NCBI GenBank assembly: GCA_045544515.1
Contig: JAZPZD010000004.1
Span: forward strand, 62,001 to 126,000
DNA from: RGIG8748 sp045544515
GTDB taxonomy: Bacteria; Bacillota; Clostridia; UMGS1810
Length of the DNA: 64,000 bases
Direction: 5' to 3'
The notes under the pieces are model-generated. The model was given only the letters and a program-made list of their open reading frames with translations, had not been told where the DNA came from and searched no databases. This document shows positions 9,555-19,486 of this stretch, piece by piece; positions within the stretch are counted from its first letter, which is position 1, and the number at the start of each line of letters is the position of its first letter. Both the position numbers and the translations under genes were made by a program.

Positions 9555-9583
9555 TTGATTTTACCAAGTAAATGATATATAAT
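9555..9583 (+). promoter_or_regulatory. Promoter of the COG1768-type phosphoesterase gene
   Basis: TTGATT (9555-9560), 17-base spacer, TATAAT (9578-9583), 30 bases before the start. A second TATAAT lies at 9597-9602 with no matching -35. Confidence 0.6.
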
Positions 9584-9613
9584 ATAAAATTGATTGTATA
9601 ATGAGGTGAAAAG

Positions 9614-10333
9614 ATGGCAATATTTACAATGTCTGACTTGCATCTCTCGTTCGAAAGCAATAAACCTATGGAGGTTTTCGGCTCGGCATGGGACAATTAC
9701 ATACGCCGTATTTACGAAAACTGGCACAGTACGGTTACCTATGGGGACACCGTAATTGTAGGCGGAGACATTTCGTGGTCTATGAATCTCAAAGATTGTG
9801 TGAGGGATTTTGAATTTATCAATTCTCTCCCGGGAAAGAAGCTTCTTCTCAAAGGCAATCACGATTATTGGTGGGAGAGTATGACCAAGCTAAATGACTT
9901 TGTCGACCGCAACAGGTTTGATACCATTGAGTTTATACACAACGCTTCGGCAGTCTGCGAGGACTCACTTATCTCAGGCAGCAGGCTTTGGTCGCTTCCG
10001 GGTGATGCAGGCTTTGGCGAGGATGACAGGAAAATATACCAAAGAGAGCTTGCAAGACTTGTACTCTCTTTTGAAGATGGCAGACAAAAGTGCGAAAAGC
10101 TTGACTTCAATCCCCAAAAGAGAATTTGCGTTCTTCATTATCCGCCGTTTACCAAAAGCGGTGACTTGGACGAGGAGGTTCTGGCGGTTTTGAAAAAGTA
10201 CTCTGTTACGCACTGTGTATACGGACATCTTCATTCCAAATCAACCCACAACGCACCCGAGGGACTTTTTGATGGGATAGACTTCAGGCTTGTGTCAAGC
10301 GATTACCTTAAGTTTACACCCGTAAAAATATAA
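9614..10333 (+). CDS. Calcineurin-like metallophosphoesterase (COG1768 type)
   Basis: Predicted cytoplasmic two-metal phosphohydrolase of unknown substrate. The five metal-binding blocks are intact: SDLHLS near the N-terminus, GGDISW, GNHDYWW, a histidine in VLHYPP, and GHLHSKS near residue 215. At 239 residues it consists of little more than the catalytic domain. RBS GAGGTGA is 5 bases before the ATG. It is monocistronic between comEC (divergent) and tig. Confidence 0.9.
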   Translation: MAIFTMSDLHLSFESNKPMEVFGSAWDNYIRRIYENWHSTVTYGDTVIVGGDISWSMNLKDCVRDFEFINSLPGKKLLLKGNHDYWWESMTKLNDFVDRNRFDTIEFIHNASAVCEDSLISGSRLWSLPGDAGFGEDDRKIYQRELARLVLSFEDGRQKCEKLDFNPQKRICVLHYPPFTKSGDLDEEVLAVLKKYSVTHCVYGHLHSKSTHNAPEGLFDGIDFRLVSSDYLKFTPVKI

Positions 10334-10456
10334 AATTTACAAAAAATTTCAAAAAAACCTATGGCAATTTTTTGAAAAATATGGTACAATATATAACCGA
10401 TGCTGGTGCACGGACTTTATAAAATGAAAAATTAATATATAGGGGGAACCTAACAA

Positions 10457-11776
10457 ATGAAATTATTAAAAAACGAAACAATTGAAAAGAACATAGTAAA
10501 GCTTACTATCGAAGTTGACAAAGAAGCATTTGCTGCTGCTGTAGAAAAGTCCTACAAGAAAAATGTCAAGAAGATAGCTATACCCGGTTTCAGAAAGGGC
10601 AAAGCACCCAGAAACATTATCGAAAAATACTATGGCAAGGGTATTTTCTGGGAGGATGCTGTTAACTTTGTGTGCCCCGACGCATACGAATTTGCAGTAA
10701 AAGAAGCAGGCATTGATCCCGTTGACAGACCCGAAATTGATATAGAAACATTGGAAGAAGATAAGGAACTTGTACTTACCGCTACAGTTACAGTAAGACC
10801 CGAAGTTGAACTCGGACAGTATATGGGCATTTCTGCAGACAAGAAGAACTACAGAACAAAAGTTGCAGATGTAGACGCAGAGCTCAAAGCTGCAAGAGAA
10901 AAGAACGCTCGTATGATTAATGTAGAGGACAGAGCTGTTAAAAAAGGCGACTTTACAGTAATTGACTACGAAGGATTTGTAGACGGTGTTGCTTTTGCTG
11001 GCGGCAAAGGTCAGGATCACAACCTTGAAATCGGCAGCGGTCAGTTCATCCCCGGTTTTGAAGACGCCCTCGTAGGTGCAAAAATCGGTGTAGAAAAAGA
11101 AATCAATGTAACATTCCCCGAAGAATACCACGCAGAAGAATTAAAGGGCAAGCCCGCAGTATTCAAGGTAACCGTTAAGAGCATTCAGGTTAAGGAACTT
11201 CCTGAACTTAACGACGAATTTGCAAAGGATGTAAGTGAGTTTGATACTCTCGAGGAATACAAAGCAGACATCAAAGCAAAGCTTGACAAAGCTAATGCAG
11301 ACAAAACTGCTGCAGAATTTGAAGGCAATGTAATCAAGGAGGTTGTAGCAGCTTCCAAGGTAGATATACCCCAGTGCATGATAGATTCTGCAATCGAAGA
11401 TATGATGAGAGATTTCGGATACAGACTTTCATCTCAGGGTCTTAGCCTTGAACAGTATATGCAGTTTACAGGTATGACACCCGATTCTTTCAAAGAGCAG
11501 TACAAAGAACAGGCTGAAGAAAGAGTTAAGTCCAACCTCGTAATCAGCGAAATCGCTAAAAAAGAAAACATCGAAGTAACTGACGAAGATGTTGAAAACG
11601 AGCTCAAGAATATGGCAGAAATGTACGGTATGGAGCTTGATAAATTAAAAGAATTCATAAAAGACGGCGAAAAAGAAAACTTAAAAGACGAGTTGAAACT
11701 CAAAAAAGCCGTTACACTCGTTGTTGGTGCAGCAAAGGTTAAGAGAGCTGCAAAGAAGAAGGAGGAGAACGAATAA
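10457..11776 (+). CDS. tig: Trigger factor (ribosome-associated chaperone and PPIase)
   Basis: Folds nascent chains at the ribosome exit tunnel. The order is canonical: an N-terminal ribosome-binding domain with GFRKGKAPRNIIEKYYG near 42-58 (signature loop), a FKBP-type PPIase domain at about 155-245 (GDFTVIDYEGFVDG, FIPGFEDALVG), and a long helical C-terminal domain ending in a Lys/Glu-rich tail. The length of 439 residues is normal. RBS GGGGGA lies before the ATG. clpP starts one base after its stop, giving the conserved tig-clpP-clpX order. Confidence 0.97.
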   Translation: MKLLKNETIEKNIVKLTIEVDKEAFAAAVEKSYKKNVKKIAIPGFRKGKAPRNIIEKYYGKGIFWEDAVNFVCPDAYEFAVKEAGIDPVDRPEIDIETLEEDKELVLTATVTVRPEVELGQYMGISADKKNYRTKVADVDAELKAAREKNARMINVEDRAVKKGDFTVIDYEGFVDGVAFAGGKGQDHNLEIGSGQFIPGFEDALVGAKIGVEKEINVTFPEEYHAEELKGKPAVFKVTVKSIQVKELPELNDEFAKDVSEFDTLEEYKADIKAKLDKANADKTAAEFEGNVIKEVVAASKVDIPQCMIDSAIEDMMRDFGYRLSSQGLSLEQYMQFTGMTPDSFKEQYKEQAEERVKSNLVISEIAKKENIEVTDEDVENELKNMAEMYGMELDKLKEFIKDGEKENLKDELKLKKAVTLVVGAAKVKRAAKKKEENE

Positions 11777-11777
11777 T

Positions 11778-12362
11778 ATGAGTCTGGTACCAATGGTTGT
11801 TGAACAAACAAATAGAGGAGAACGCTCGTACGATATCTATTCAAGACTTTTAAAGGACAGAATAATATTTTTGAGCGATGAAGTTAACGATGTAACTGCA
11901 AGTCTTGTTGTTGCACAGATGCTCTTTCTTGAAGGCGAGGACCCCGACAAAGATATCAATCTTTATATAAACAGTCCCGGCGGCTCTATCACTGCAGGTA
12001 TGGCTATCTACGATACCATGCAGTATATCAAGTGTGATGTTTCGACAATTTGTATTGGTATGGCGGCTTCTATGGGTGCGTTCCTTCTTTCAGCAGGTGC
12101 CAAAGGCAAGAGATTTGCTCTTCCTAACAGCGAAATTATGATACATCAGCCCTTGGGCGGAATGCAGGGACAGGCGACAGATATCAAAATCCATGCAGAG
12201 CGTATCATCAAGATGAAAGAAACCTTAAACAAGATTTTGAGCGAAAGAACCGGCAAATCCTATGAGCAGATTTGTCAGGATACCGAAAGAGATAACTTTA
12301 TGTCTGCATACGAAGCAAAAGAATATGGCCTTGTAGACGAGGTTATTGAAAAAAGAAAATAA
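11778..12362 (+). CDS. clpP: ATP-dependent Clp protease proteolytic subunit
   Basis: Serine peptidase forming the 14-mer chamber that degrades substrates unfolded by ClpX. Start chosen at ATG 11778, because GGAGGA at 11761-11766 precedes it and the protein then begins MSLVPMVVEQTNRGERSYDIYS, as in the family; the frame extends upstream into tig but without reason. It has 194 residues. The catalytic Ser is in GMAASMGAF, the His in EIMIHQPLGG, and the Asp is near the C-terminal third. The oxyanion strand INSPGGSITAGMAIYD is intact. Confidence 0.97.
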   Translation: MSLVPMVVEQTNRGERSYDIYSRLLKDRIIFLSDEVNDVTASLVVAQMLFLEGEDPDKDINLYINSPGGSITAGMAIYDTMQYIKCDVSTICIGMAASMGAFLLSAGAKGKRFALPNSEIMIHQPLGGMQGQATDIKIHAERIIKMKETLNKILSERTGKSYEQICQDTERDNFMSAYEAKEYGLVDEVIEKRK

Positions 12363-12372
12363 TTTTTCATTG

Positions 12373-12406
12373 TGCCCGCCCTTTAAAAAGCCTTTTTGGG
12401 CGGGCA
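12373..12406 (+). other. Stem-loop between clpP and clpX
   Basis: TGCCCGCCC and GGGCGGGCA pair around a 16-base loop. No T tract follows, so it is more likely an RNA processing or stability element than a full terminator. Confidence 0.6.
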
Positions 12407-12432
12407 AAGTACTAAAATGAGGTGTAGCATTT

Positions 12433-13701
12433 ATGAGCGAAAAGCGTAACAATATTTCTTGCTCTTTCTGCGGCAAGACTCAGGATTTGGTCACAAGACT
12501 TATCGCAGGACCAAACGGAGGTGTGTATATCTGTAACGAATGTATAGATATATGCAACGACATTCTTGATGCAGAGCTTGATGCTTTTGAAAAAGAGGAG
12601 GGCTTGGTTTTTGATGAACTTCCAAAGCCTGCTGATATCAAGGAGATACTTGATATGTATGTAATAGGCCAGGATGCAGCAAAAAAAAGCCTCGCAGTTG
12701 CAGTATACAACCACTACAAGAGAATAAATCATATAAACACCGATGACGATGTGGAGTTGGCAAAGAGCAATATCCTTATGGTAGGACCCACCGGTTCGGG
12801 AAAAACTCTTCTTGCCCAGACACTTGCCAAGATAATAGATGTTCCGTTTGCCATAGCAGACGCAACCTCTCTTACAGAAGCCGGCTATGTGGGCGAAGAT
12901 GTAGAAAATATTCTTCTTAAAATCATTCAGGCAGCCGACTATAATGTAGAGCGTGCCGAAAGAGGCATAATCTACATTGATGAAATAGACAAAATAGCAA
13001 GAAAATCCGAAAATCCGTCTATCACACGCGATGTAAGCGGTGAGGGCGTTCAGCAGGCACTTCTTAAAATTCTGGAAGGTACCGTAGCGTCTGTTCCGCC
13101 TCAGGGCGGCAGAAAGCATCCGCACCAGGAGTTTATACAGATAGATACAACCAATATCCTCTTTATATGCGGCGGTGCATTTGACGGTCTCGAAAAGATC
13201 ATAGAACGCCGTATCGGCAAAAAGGCTCTTGGCTTTGGTGCAGATGTAACCTCCAAGACAACCAAAGATGTGGGCGAACTATTTAAAGAACTTCAGCCCA
13301 AGGATTTGTTAAAGTTTGGTCTTATCCCCGAATTTGTCGGCAGACTTTCTGTCAATGTTTCTTTGGAAAGTCTTGACCGCGATGCGATGATTTCGATTCT
13401 TACAGAGCCCAAAAACGCTCTTGTAAAGCAATATATCAAACTTCTCGAAATGGATAATGTCAAATTGGAGTTTGAAGAAGACGCACTAAAGGCAATCGCA
13501 GACAAGGCAATAGAACGCAAAACAGGTGCAAGGGGTCTGCGTTCCATAATGGAAGAAACAATGAGCGATGTTATGTATATCGCTCCCTCGCAGAAAAACA
13601 TAAAGAAATGCATAATAACAAAAGAATGTGTTACAGACGGGGCAAAACCGCAGATTGTAACAAATGCGAGAGCCAGATTAAGCGAAAAAACAGTTTCATA
13701 A
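12433..13701 (+). CDS. clpX: ClpX, ATPase subunit of Clp protease
   Basis: AAA+ unfoldase that feeds ClpP. The N-terminal zinc-binding domain has C10, C13, C34 and C37. The AAA+ core has Walker A GPTGSGKT near 117, Walker B IIYIDEIDK near 175, and the pore/IGF region that contacts ClpP (ERRIGKKALGFGA). The length of 422 residues is normal. Start supported by GAGGTG upstream. It lies 70 bases after clpP, with an intervening stem-loop. Confidence 0.97.
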   Translation: MSEKRNNISCSFCGKTQDLVTRLIAGPNGGVYICNECIDICNDILDAELDAFEKEEGLVFDELPKPADIKEILDMYVIGQDAAKKSLAVAVYNHYKRINHINTDDDVELAKSNILMVGPTGSGKTLLAQTLAKIIDVPFAIADATSLTEAGYVGEDVENILLKIIQAADYNVERAERGIIYIDEIDKIARKSENPSITRDVSGEGVQQALLKILEGTVASVPPQGGRKHPHQEFIQIDTTNILFICGGAFDGLEKIIERRIGKKALGFGADVTSKTTKDVGELFKELQPKDLLKFGLIPEFVGRLSVNVSLESLDRDAMISILTEPKNALVKQYIKLLEMDNVKLEFEEDALKAIADKAIERKTGARGLRSIMEETMSDVMYIAPSQKNIKKCIITKECVTDGAKPQIVTNARARLSEKTVS

Positions 13702-13710
13702 GCAAGTAAT

Positions 13711-13744
13711 AAAGGCTGCCCGTTAGTTTTTTATGGGCAGCTTT
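13711..13744 (+). terminator. Possible terminator after clpX
   Basis: GCTGCCC / GGGCAGC stem with a 13-base T-rich loop and a short TTT after it. The weak T tract makes it uncertain. Confidence 0.45.
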
Positions 13745-13767
13745 GAAATTATAGAAGAGGAAATATT

Positions 13768-14784
13768 ATGAAAACATATCACATACCCATATTTGTACCG
13801 CACAAGGGTTGCCCGCACGACTGCGTCTTTTGCAATCAAAGGAAGATTACAGGTAAGAGTACCGATACCACAGGAGAAGATGTAATAAGGATTACAGAAG
13901 AAAACCTTGCCACTTTTTCGGGCGAATATGATGCCCAAATTGCATTTTTTGGCGGCAGCTTTACCGGAATAGAAATTTCCAAACAGACGGAACTTCTGGA
14001 GGCGGCATATAAATACATAGTTTCCGGAGAGGTATCGGGTTTAAGATGCTCCACAAGACCGGATTATATAAATGACGAAATACTCAAAAACTTAAAAAAA
14101 TATGCAATGGGTTGTGTTGAACTTGGCGTGCAATCAACTGATGCACAGGTGCTAAAGAACTCAAACAGAGGTCACGATTTTGACGATGTTCAAAAAGCTG
14201 CTCAGCTTTTAGGGGATTACGACATAGATATGGGTGTACAGATGATGCTCGGCCTTCCGGGCGACACATTTCAAAAAAGCATCAAAACGGCAGAGGATCT
14301 GATAAGTTTAAATCCTTCGTGCGTTCGTATATATCCCACCTTGGTAGTGCCCGATACTGCACTTTATACGCAGTATATGCGTGGAGAGTATGTGCCTATG
14401 ACTTTAGATGATACAGTGGAACTTTTGAGCGAAATCATACCAATGTTCGAAAGCAATAATATAGACATAATACGCGTTGGTCTGCAGACAACAGACGAAA
14501 TCAACGCTCATACGGTCAAAGGTCCATATCACCCTGCAATAAGAGAGCTTGCAGAGGGCAGGATAATACGCAAGGTCATAGAAAAAAGTCTGCACAACGA
14601 AAACAAACTGGAAATCTATTGTAACAGCTCCAGAGTTTCGCAGGCTATAGGTCATCAAAAGTGCAACAAAAAGTATTTTAATGACAAATACGGTCTGGAT
14701 ATGACTGTTTATGCAGATGGCAGTATAGATAGAAACACATTAAAAATTAATGACAAAATTGTTGAAATTTATTGCAAAGTATGA
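13768..14784 (+). CDS. Elp3-like radical SAM protein
   Basis: Radical SAM enzyme of the Elp3/YhcC group. The iron-sulfur cysteines form CPHDCVFC (Cx3Cx2C) near residue 16, followed by the SAM-binding FFGGSFTGI near 57. Further conserved blocks are STRPDYI, VELGVQSTD and GLPGD. At 338 residues it lacks the acetyltransferase domain of true Elp3, as in the bacterial homologues commonly encoded just before smc in Clostridia. The substrate, perhaps a tRNA base, is not known. RBS GAGGAAA precedes the ATG. It is 43 bases upstream of smc, and rnc, often found here, is absent. Confidence 0.88.
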   Translation: MKTYHIPIFVPHKGCPHDCVFCNQRKITGKSTDTTGEDVIRITEENLATFSGEYDAQIAFFGGSFTGIEISKQTELLEAAYKYIVSGEVSGLRCSTRPDYINDEILKNLKKYAMGCVELGVQSTDAQVLKNSNRGHDFDDVQKAAQLLGDYDIDMGVQMMLGLPGDTFQKSIKTAEDLISLNPSCVRIYPTLVVPDTALYTQYMRGEYVPMTLDDTVELLSEIIPMFESNNIDIIRVGLQTTDEINAHTVKGPYHPAIRELAEGRIIRKVIEKSLHNENKLEIYCNSSRVSQAIGHQKCNKKYFNDKYGLDMTVYADGSIDRNTLKINDKIVEIYCKV

Positions 14785-14827
14785 TAAGATTAAATGGTAT
14801 ATAAAGTTTAGTTTATGAGGTGTTTTT

Positions 14828-17800
14828 GTGTATTTAAAAAGCATAAATATGCAGGGATTCAAATCCTTTGCTGATAAAATTGATCTTGAATTCGGTCAGG
14901 GGATTACTGCGATCGTCGGTCCAAACGGCAGCGGCAAAAGTAATATCTCCGATGCGATACGCTGGGTTTTGGGTGAACAAAGTGTCAAGAGCCTCCGCGG
15001 AAGTAAGATGGAGGATGTCATCTTTGCAGGTACTCAAAAACGCAGTCAGCTTGGCTTTGCACAGGTTTCCATAACTCTAGACAACTCCGACGAGATATTC
15101 AGCATAGACAAAGACGAGTTAAAGGTTACAAGGCGTGTTACCCGCAGCGGCGAGAGCGACTATTACATAAACAACACCCCCTGCCGTCTTAAAGATATCC
15201 ATGAGCTTTTTATGGATACCGGACTTGGAAGAGAGGGATATTCCGTTATCGGTCAGGGTAAAATCGACCAGATACTCTCTAACAAAGCAGACGAAAGAAG
15301 ATATATTTTTGAAGAGGCTTCGGGTATTACTAAATATAAGTACCGCAAGCACGAATCCGAAAAGAAACTCTTGCAGACAGAGGAAAATCTTGTCCGTATC
15401 AAAGATATTTTAGTTAACCTCGAAGAGCGTGTAGAACCGCTTCGCATACAATCCGAAAAAGCAAGAAAGTATCTGGATTTAAGAGAGGTTTTGAAAGGTC
15501 TTGATATCAATATTGCAATACGCAACATTGATAAGCAAAAGGAAAATCTCGAAGAAGGCAGAAAAAAGTTCAAGGATACATATGAGCAGCTTAATAACGA
15601 GAAGTTAAGACTTGACCTCATAAGCGAGCAGATTTCTGCCAAAACAGACCAGCTCAGCGAAGTAAATGAAGAGATAAACAAATTAAAAGAGCAGTCCTTT
15701 GCACTTCAAAAAGAAAACGAGGCCATAAAAGGGAAAATAGAAATCCTCAAAAACGATATAAAGAATAATTCGGACAATGCTTTAAGATGGCAGTCCGACG
15801 CTAAAATAATTGAAGAAAAAATATCAATAAACCAAGTCAGCATAAAAAATAACGAAGAGGAAATCAAAGCAAAAGAAGAGCAGAAAGTTATTCTTTCCAA
15901 AAAACTCGAAGAGCACGAAATAGAAATTGCAAAGTTTGAGGAAAAGATAGCCAATCAAAATGTCCAGGCAGAAAAGTACAAGGCGGAAATCGTGTCGCTT
16001 TTGGAAGAAATATCTGCATTCAAGGCTCGCCTTTCAGGTTTTGATGTACTCATCCAAAACTTTGACCAGAGAAAAAGTGCTCTCGAAACCGAATTGAAAG
16101 AAAAAACCGTTCAAAAAGAAGAAAGCACAAAAAGACTTGAAAGTATTGAGCAAAATATAGACGAAAACATCAAGAAAAAAGAAACTGCACTTTCCAGGAT
16201 GGAAGAACTGAAAAAGGAATATTTTGCATCAAGGGATGAACTTGAAAAATCCAAGGAAATGCAAAACGCCAAGGTTTCGGAGCTTAATTCCGTTACATCA
16301 AAGATAACTCTTCTTGAGGATCTGGAAAAAGGCCTTGAGGGTTATTCCAAGGGTGTAAAAAATGTCCTTTCTTCAAATATCAAGGGTGTTCACGGCTTGG
16401 TATCCAAAATCCTAACAGTTAAGGACGAATATGTTACTGCCATAGAAATCGCCCTTGGCAATATGATACAGAATATCGTTGTAGATGACGAAATCTGTGC
16501 CAAAGAATGTATCAAAGAGCTCAACCGCACAAAAGGCGGCAGGGCAACATTTTTGCCCATTACCTCTATCAAGGCTGACCCGCTTAAACATATCCCCGAA
16601 AAAGAAAAAGGATTTGTAGGACTTGCGTGTGACCTTGTGGAATACGACAGCATCTATGATGAAATATTTAAGAACCTGCTCGGCAGATGCGTAATTGTCG
16701 ACAACATAGATAACGCTGTTAACATGGCGAAAAACAACAATCATAAATTCAAGATTGTCACATTAGACGGTCAGCTTATAAATGCCGGCGGTTCGATGAC
16801 AGGCGGAAGTTTTAACAAAAACCAGAGCCTTCTCGGTCGTTCAAAGGAGATAGAACGCCTTAAGGAAAAGGAAAAGAGTCTGCACAAAATAGTTGATGAT
16901 AATGACGATTTTATTATGGAATTAAAAACTTCCATAAATAAAATGGCAGATACCAATGCTGCCCTCGAAGAAGAAATCACTTCGTGCGAGCATATTGCAG
17001 TAAGGCTCGAAGCAGAACAGAAAACTGTAAAAAGGATTATAGACGAGCTTACACATTCCCTTTCTGTAATTACAAACGAAAACGGAGATATACTTAAAAA
17101 CATTTCCGAGGTAGAAAACGAAGTCAAAGTCTATAACGAAAAAATAAAAGAAAACGAAGAAAAGATAAAGCTTTCCAGAGTTAATGCCGATGAATTTCTG
17201 GCTATGGTGGAGGAGATTGCATCCGAAAGGGACAAGTTCCAGGAAAGTATACTATCCGACAGAATCAGTTACAATACTATCGACAAGGACATAGAGGCTG
17301 CACACGCAAACATCTATTCTTTGTCTGCCAACAAAAACACCTTGCAGATGGAATTAAGTTCCAAACAGAAGGATATTTCCAATATCGACCTGATAAACCA
17401 AAAGCTAAACACCGAGATAGATAATCACAACAAAAACATTCAGACCAATATCGAAATAATAAATGAAATTGCAAACAAGGTCATAGAAACACAAAAGGGC
17501 TATGAGGACGATACCGCCAAACTAAAATCTATTCAGAATTCGCTCAAAGAACAGAACGAAACAATATATCTTCTTCAGCAGGAGGTAGCTCGTCTTGAAG
17601 CCAAAAATTCCAAGATTGAGGCTGATGTTGAAGCTGTTATAAGTAAGCTCTGGGATGAGTACGAGCTTACATACAATACTGCACTCGAATATAAAAAAGC
17701 CGATTTTGATATGAACCAATCTCAAAAGGAAGCTGCATCGCTTCGAGGACAGATAAAACAGCTTGGAAATATCAATATCGATGCCATCGAAGAATACAAA

Positions 17801-18373
17801 GAAGTAAAAGAAAAGTTTGATTTTCTTACCACACAGAAAAACGACCTTGACGAAACCAAGGAAAAGCTGGAAGATATAATAAGAGAGATGCAAACTGTAA
17901 TGACAGAAAAGTTTGTAGAGAACTTTAATATAATCCAGGATAGATTCAATAGCGTTTTCCACGAGCTTTTTGGCGGTGGTTCGGGCAGACTCACCCTTAC
18001 TGACCCCGACAATGTTCTGGAAAGCGGCATAGAAATCGAGGTTCAGCCTCCGGGCAAAAAGCTGCAGAATATGATGGCACTATCCGGCGGAGAAAAGGCA
18101 CTTTCTGCTATTGCACTTCTGTTTTCTGTTCTGGAAGTCCGTCCCACGCCGTTTTGTATATTGGACGAGGTTGAGGCGGCGCTTGACGATAACAATGTGT
18201 ACAGATTTGCAGATTACATCCGCAAGTATTCTGAAAAGACACAGTTTATCGTAGTAACTCACAGAAGAGGTACTATGGAAGCTGCCGATATTATGTATGG
18301 TATCACTATGCAGGAAAAAGGTGTGTCCAAGCTCTTAAAACTCAAATTCGAAGATTTGGAGGATTACAACTGA
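14828..18373 (+). CDS. smc: Chromosome segregation protein SMC
   Basis: ATPase of the Smc-ScpAB condensin that organises the chromosome. Of 1181 residues, the ABC head comes first (Walker A GPNGSGKSN at 31-39), followed by a coiled coil, a hinge at roughly 500-670 (GVHGLVSKILTV, GGSMTGGSF), a second coiled coil, and the C-terminal head with signature LSGGEKAL and Walker B FCILDEVEAALDD. GTG start at 14828 with GAGGTG upstream. The final base overlaps the ftsY start. It is full length with no interruption. Confidence 0.97.
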   Translation: MYLKSINMQGFKSFADKIDLEFGQGITAIVGPNGSGKSNISDAIRWVLGEQSVKSLRGSKMEDVIFAGTQKRSQLGFAQVSITLDNSDEIFSIDKDELKVTRRVTRSGESDYYINNTPCRLKDIHELFMDTGLGREGYSVIGQGKIDQILSNKADERRYIFEEASGITKYKYRKHESEKKLLQTEENLVRIKDILVNLEERVEPLRIQSEKARKYLDLREVLKGLDINIAIRNIDKQKENLEEGRKKFKDTYEQLNNEKLRLDLISEQISAKTDQLSEVNEEINKLKEQSFALQKENEAIKGKIEILKNDIKNNSDNALRWQSDAKIIEEKISINQVSIKNNEEEIKAKEEQKVILSKKLEEHEIEIAKFEEKIANQNVQAEKYKAEIVSLLEEISAFKARLSGFDVLIQNFDQRKSALETELKEKTVQKEESTKRLESIEQNIDENIKKKETALSRMEELKKEYFASRDELEKSKEMQNAKVSELNSVTSKITLLEDLEKGLEGYSKGVKNVLSSNIKGVHGLVSKILTVKDEYVTAIEIALGNMIQNIVVDDEICAKECIKELNRTKGGRATFLPITSIKADPLKHIPEKEKGFVGLACDLVEYDSIYDEIFKNLLGRCVIVDNIDNAVNMAKNNNHKFKIVTLDGQLINAGGSMTGGSFNKNQSLLGRSKEIERLKEKEKSLHKIVDDNDDFIMELKTSINKMADTNAALEEEITSCEHIAVRLEAEQKTVKRIIDELTHSLSVITNENGDILKNISEVENEVKVYNEKIKENEEKIKLSRVNADEFLAMVEEIASERDKFQESILSDRISYNTIDKDIEAAHANIYSLSANKNTLQMELSSKQKDISNIDLINQKLNTEIDNHNKNIQTNIEIINEIANKVIETQKGYEDDTAKLKSIQNSLKEQNETIYLLQQEVARLEAKNSKIEADVEAVISKLWDEYELTYNTALEYKKADFDMNQSQKEAASLRGQIKQLGNINIDAIEEYKEVKEKFDFLTTQKNDLDETKEKLEDIIREMQTVMTEKFVENFNIIQDRFNSVFHELFGGGSGRLTLTDPDNVLESGIEIEVQPPGKKLQNMMALSGGEKALSAIALLFSVLEVRPTPFCILDEVEAALDDNNVYRFADYIRKYSEKTQFIVVTHRRGTMEAADIMYGITMQEKGVSKLLKLKFEDLEDYN

Positions 18374-19380
18374 TGTTTGATTTTTTAAAGAAAAACAAAT
18401 CTGAAAACGAAGAAGAAGTTATAGCTGCTGCAGAAGAGAATTTTGAAACGGAGCCGGAAGAACCCGCAAAGGAAAGTTTCTTTTCTAAACTCAAGGCAGG
18501 TCTTGGAAAAACAAGAGAAGCACTAAATGACAAAGTAGATTCCGTCTTAAAGGTATTCAAAAAGATAGACGAAGAGCTCTACGAAGAGCTCGAAGAGGCT
18601 CTTATTATGGCGGATGTCGGCGTGGAAACCTCGACCTATATTATAGACGAATTAAGGAAAAAGGTTAAAGAAAAGCACCTTACCGAGTCCGAAGAGGTCA
18701 GGGGAGAAATTGCAGAAATAATTTCTTCTATATTAAGCGAAAACGACAATAGCCTAAATCTTAATTCGACACCGTCTGTAATAATGGTAATCGGTGTCAA
18801 CGGTGTCGGCAAGACCACCTCAATAGGCAAGATTGCATCTCAATATGTCAAATCGGGCAAAAAGGTTATTTTGGGTGCGGCAGATACCTTCAGAGCAGCA
18901 GCTATTGACCAGCTCGAAATCTGGGCAAACAGAGTGGGTGCGGATATAATAAAGCACGAGGAAGGCTCTGACCCGGCATCTGTAGTGTTTGATACTATTT
19001 CTGCTGCAAAAGCCAGAAAAAGCGATGTCATAATCATAGATACTGCCGGCAGACTTCATAACAAGAAAAATCTTATGGATGAACTTGCAAAAATCTCAAG
19101 GATTATAGACAGAGAACTATCCGGATGCGACAGAGAAACACTTCTGGTTCTCGATGCCACCACAGGTCAGAATGCAGTAAATCAGGCAGAGGTATTTAAG
19201 GATAGTGCTGCAATTTCGGGCATAATTCTTACCAAGCTCGACGGAAGTGCCAAGGGCGGTATTGTCCTTGCCATAGCACACGAACACGCAATTCCTGTAA
19301 AACTTGTCGGCGTAGGTGAGGGTATTGACGATTTAAATAGCTTTGATGCCAAGGAATTTGCAAGTGCAATGATAGGGTAG
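18373..19380 (+). CDS. ftsY: Signal recognition particle receptor FtsY
   Basis: SRP-receptor GTPase that docks ribosome-SRP complexes at the membrane. It has a short acidic A domain (residues 1-45), an N domain, then the G domain: GVNGVGKTTS (141-150), DTFRAAA, DTAGRLHNK and TKLDGSAKGG. It has 335 residues. It is coupled to smc by a one-base overlap. In most Firmicutes ylxM-ffh follows directly, but here a GH4 gene and a 15-kb polysaccharide operon intervene. Confidence 0.97.
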   Translation: MFDFLKKNKSENEEEVIAAAEENFETEPEEPAKESFFSKLKAGLGKTREALNDKVDSVLKVFKKIDEELYEELEEALIMADVGVETSTYIIDELRKKVKEKHLTESEEVRGEIAEIISSILSENDNSLNLNSTPSVIMVIGVNGVGKTTSIGKIASQYVKSGKKVILGAADTFRAAAIDQLEIWANRVGADIIKHEEGSDPASVVFDTISAAKARKSDVIIIDTAGRLHNKKNLMDELAKISRIIDRELSGCDRETLLVLDATTGQNAVNQAEVFKDSAAISGIILTKLDGSAKGGIVLAIAHEHAIPVKLVGVGEGIDDLNSFDAKEFASAMIG

Positions 19381-19414
19381 AAAAATTGATATTCATAATA
19401 TAAATTAACAAAAA

Positions 19415-19438
19415 GGGACGGGCATGGAAACCCGTCCC
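19415..19438 (+). terminator. Stem-loop after ftsY
   Basis: Perfect GGGACGGG / CCCGTCCC stem with an 8-base loop. No long T tract follows, so termination may be partial. Confidence 0.55.
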
Positions 19439-19486
19439 TGCACTTTGTGATGTGTTTTGAAAATTATATTTCAGGAGATGATAAAA

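Noticed and set aside
10372..10390. TTGAAA and TACAAT before tig as a promoter
   Set aside because: The spacing is only seven bases, and no convincing -35 lies 17 bases from TACAAT, so I did not call it.
12412..13125. 237-residue minus-strand frame
   Set aside because: Antisense to clpX, Tyr/Cys/Phe-rich, with no RBS or family features.
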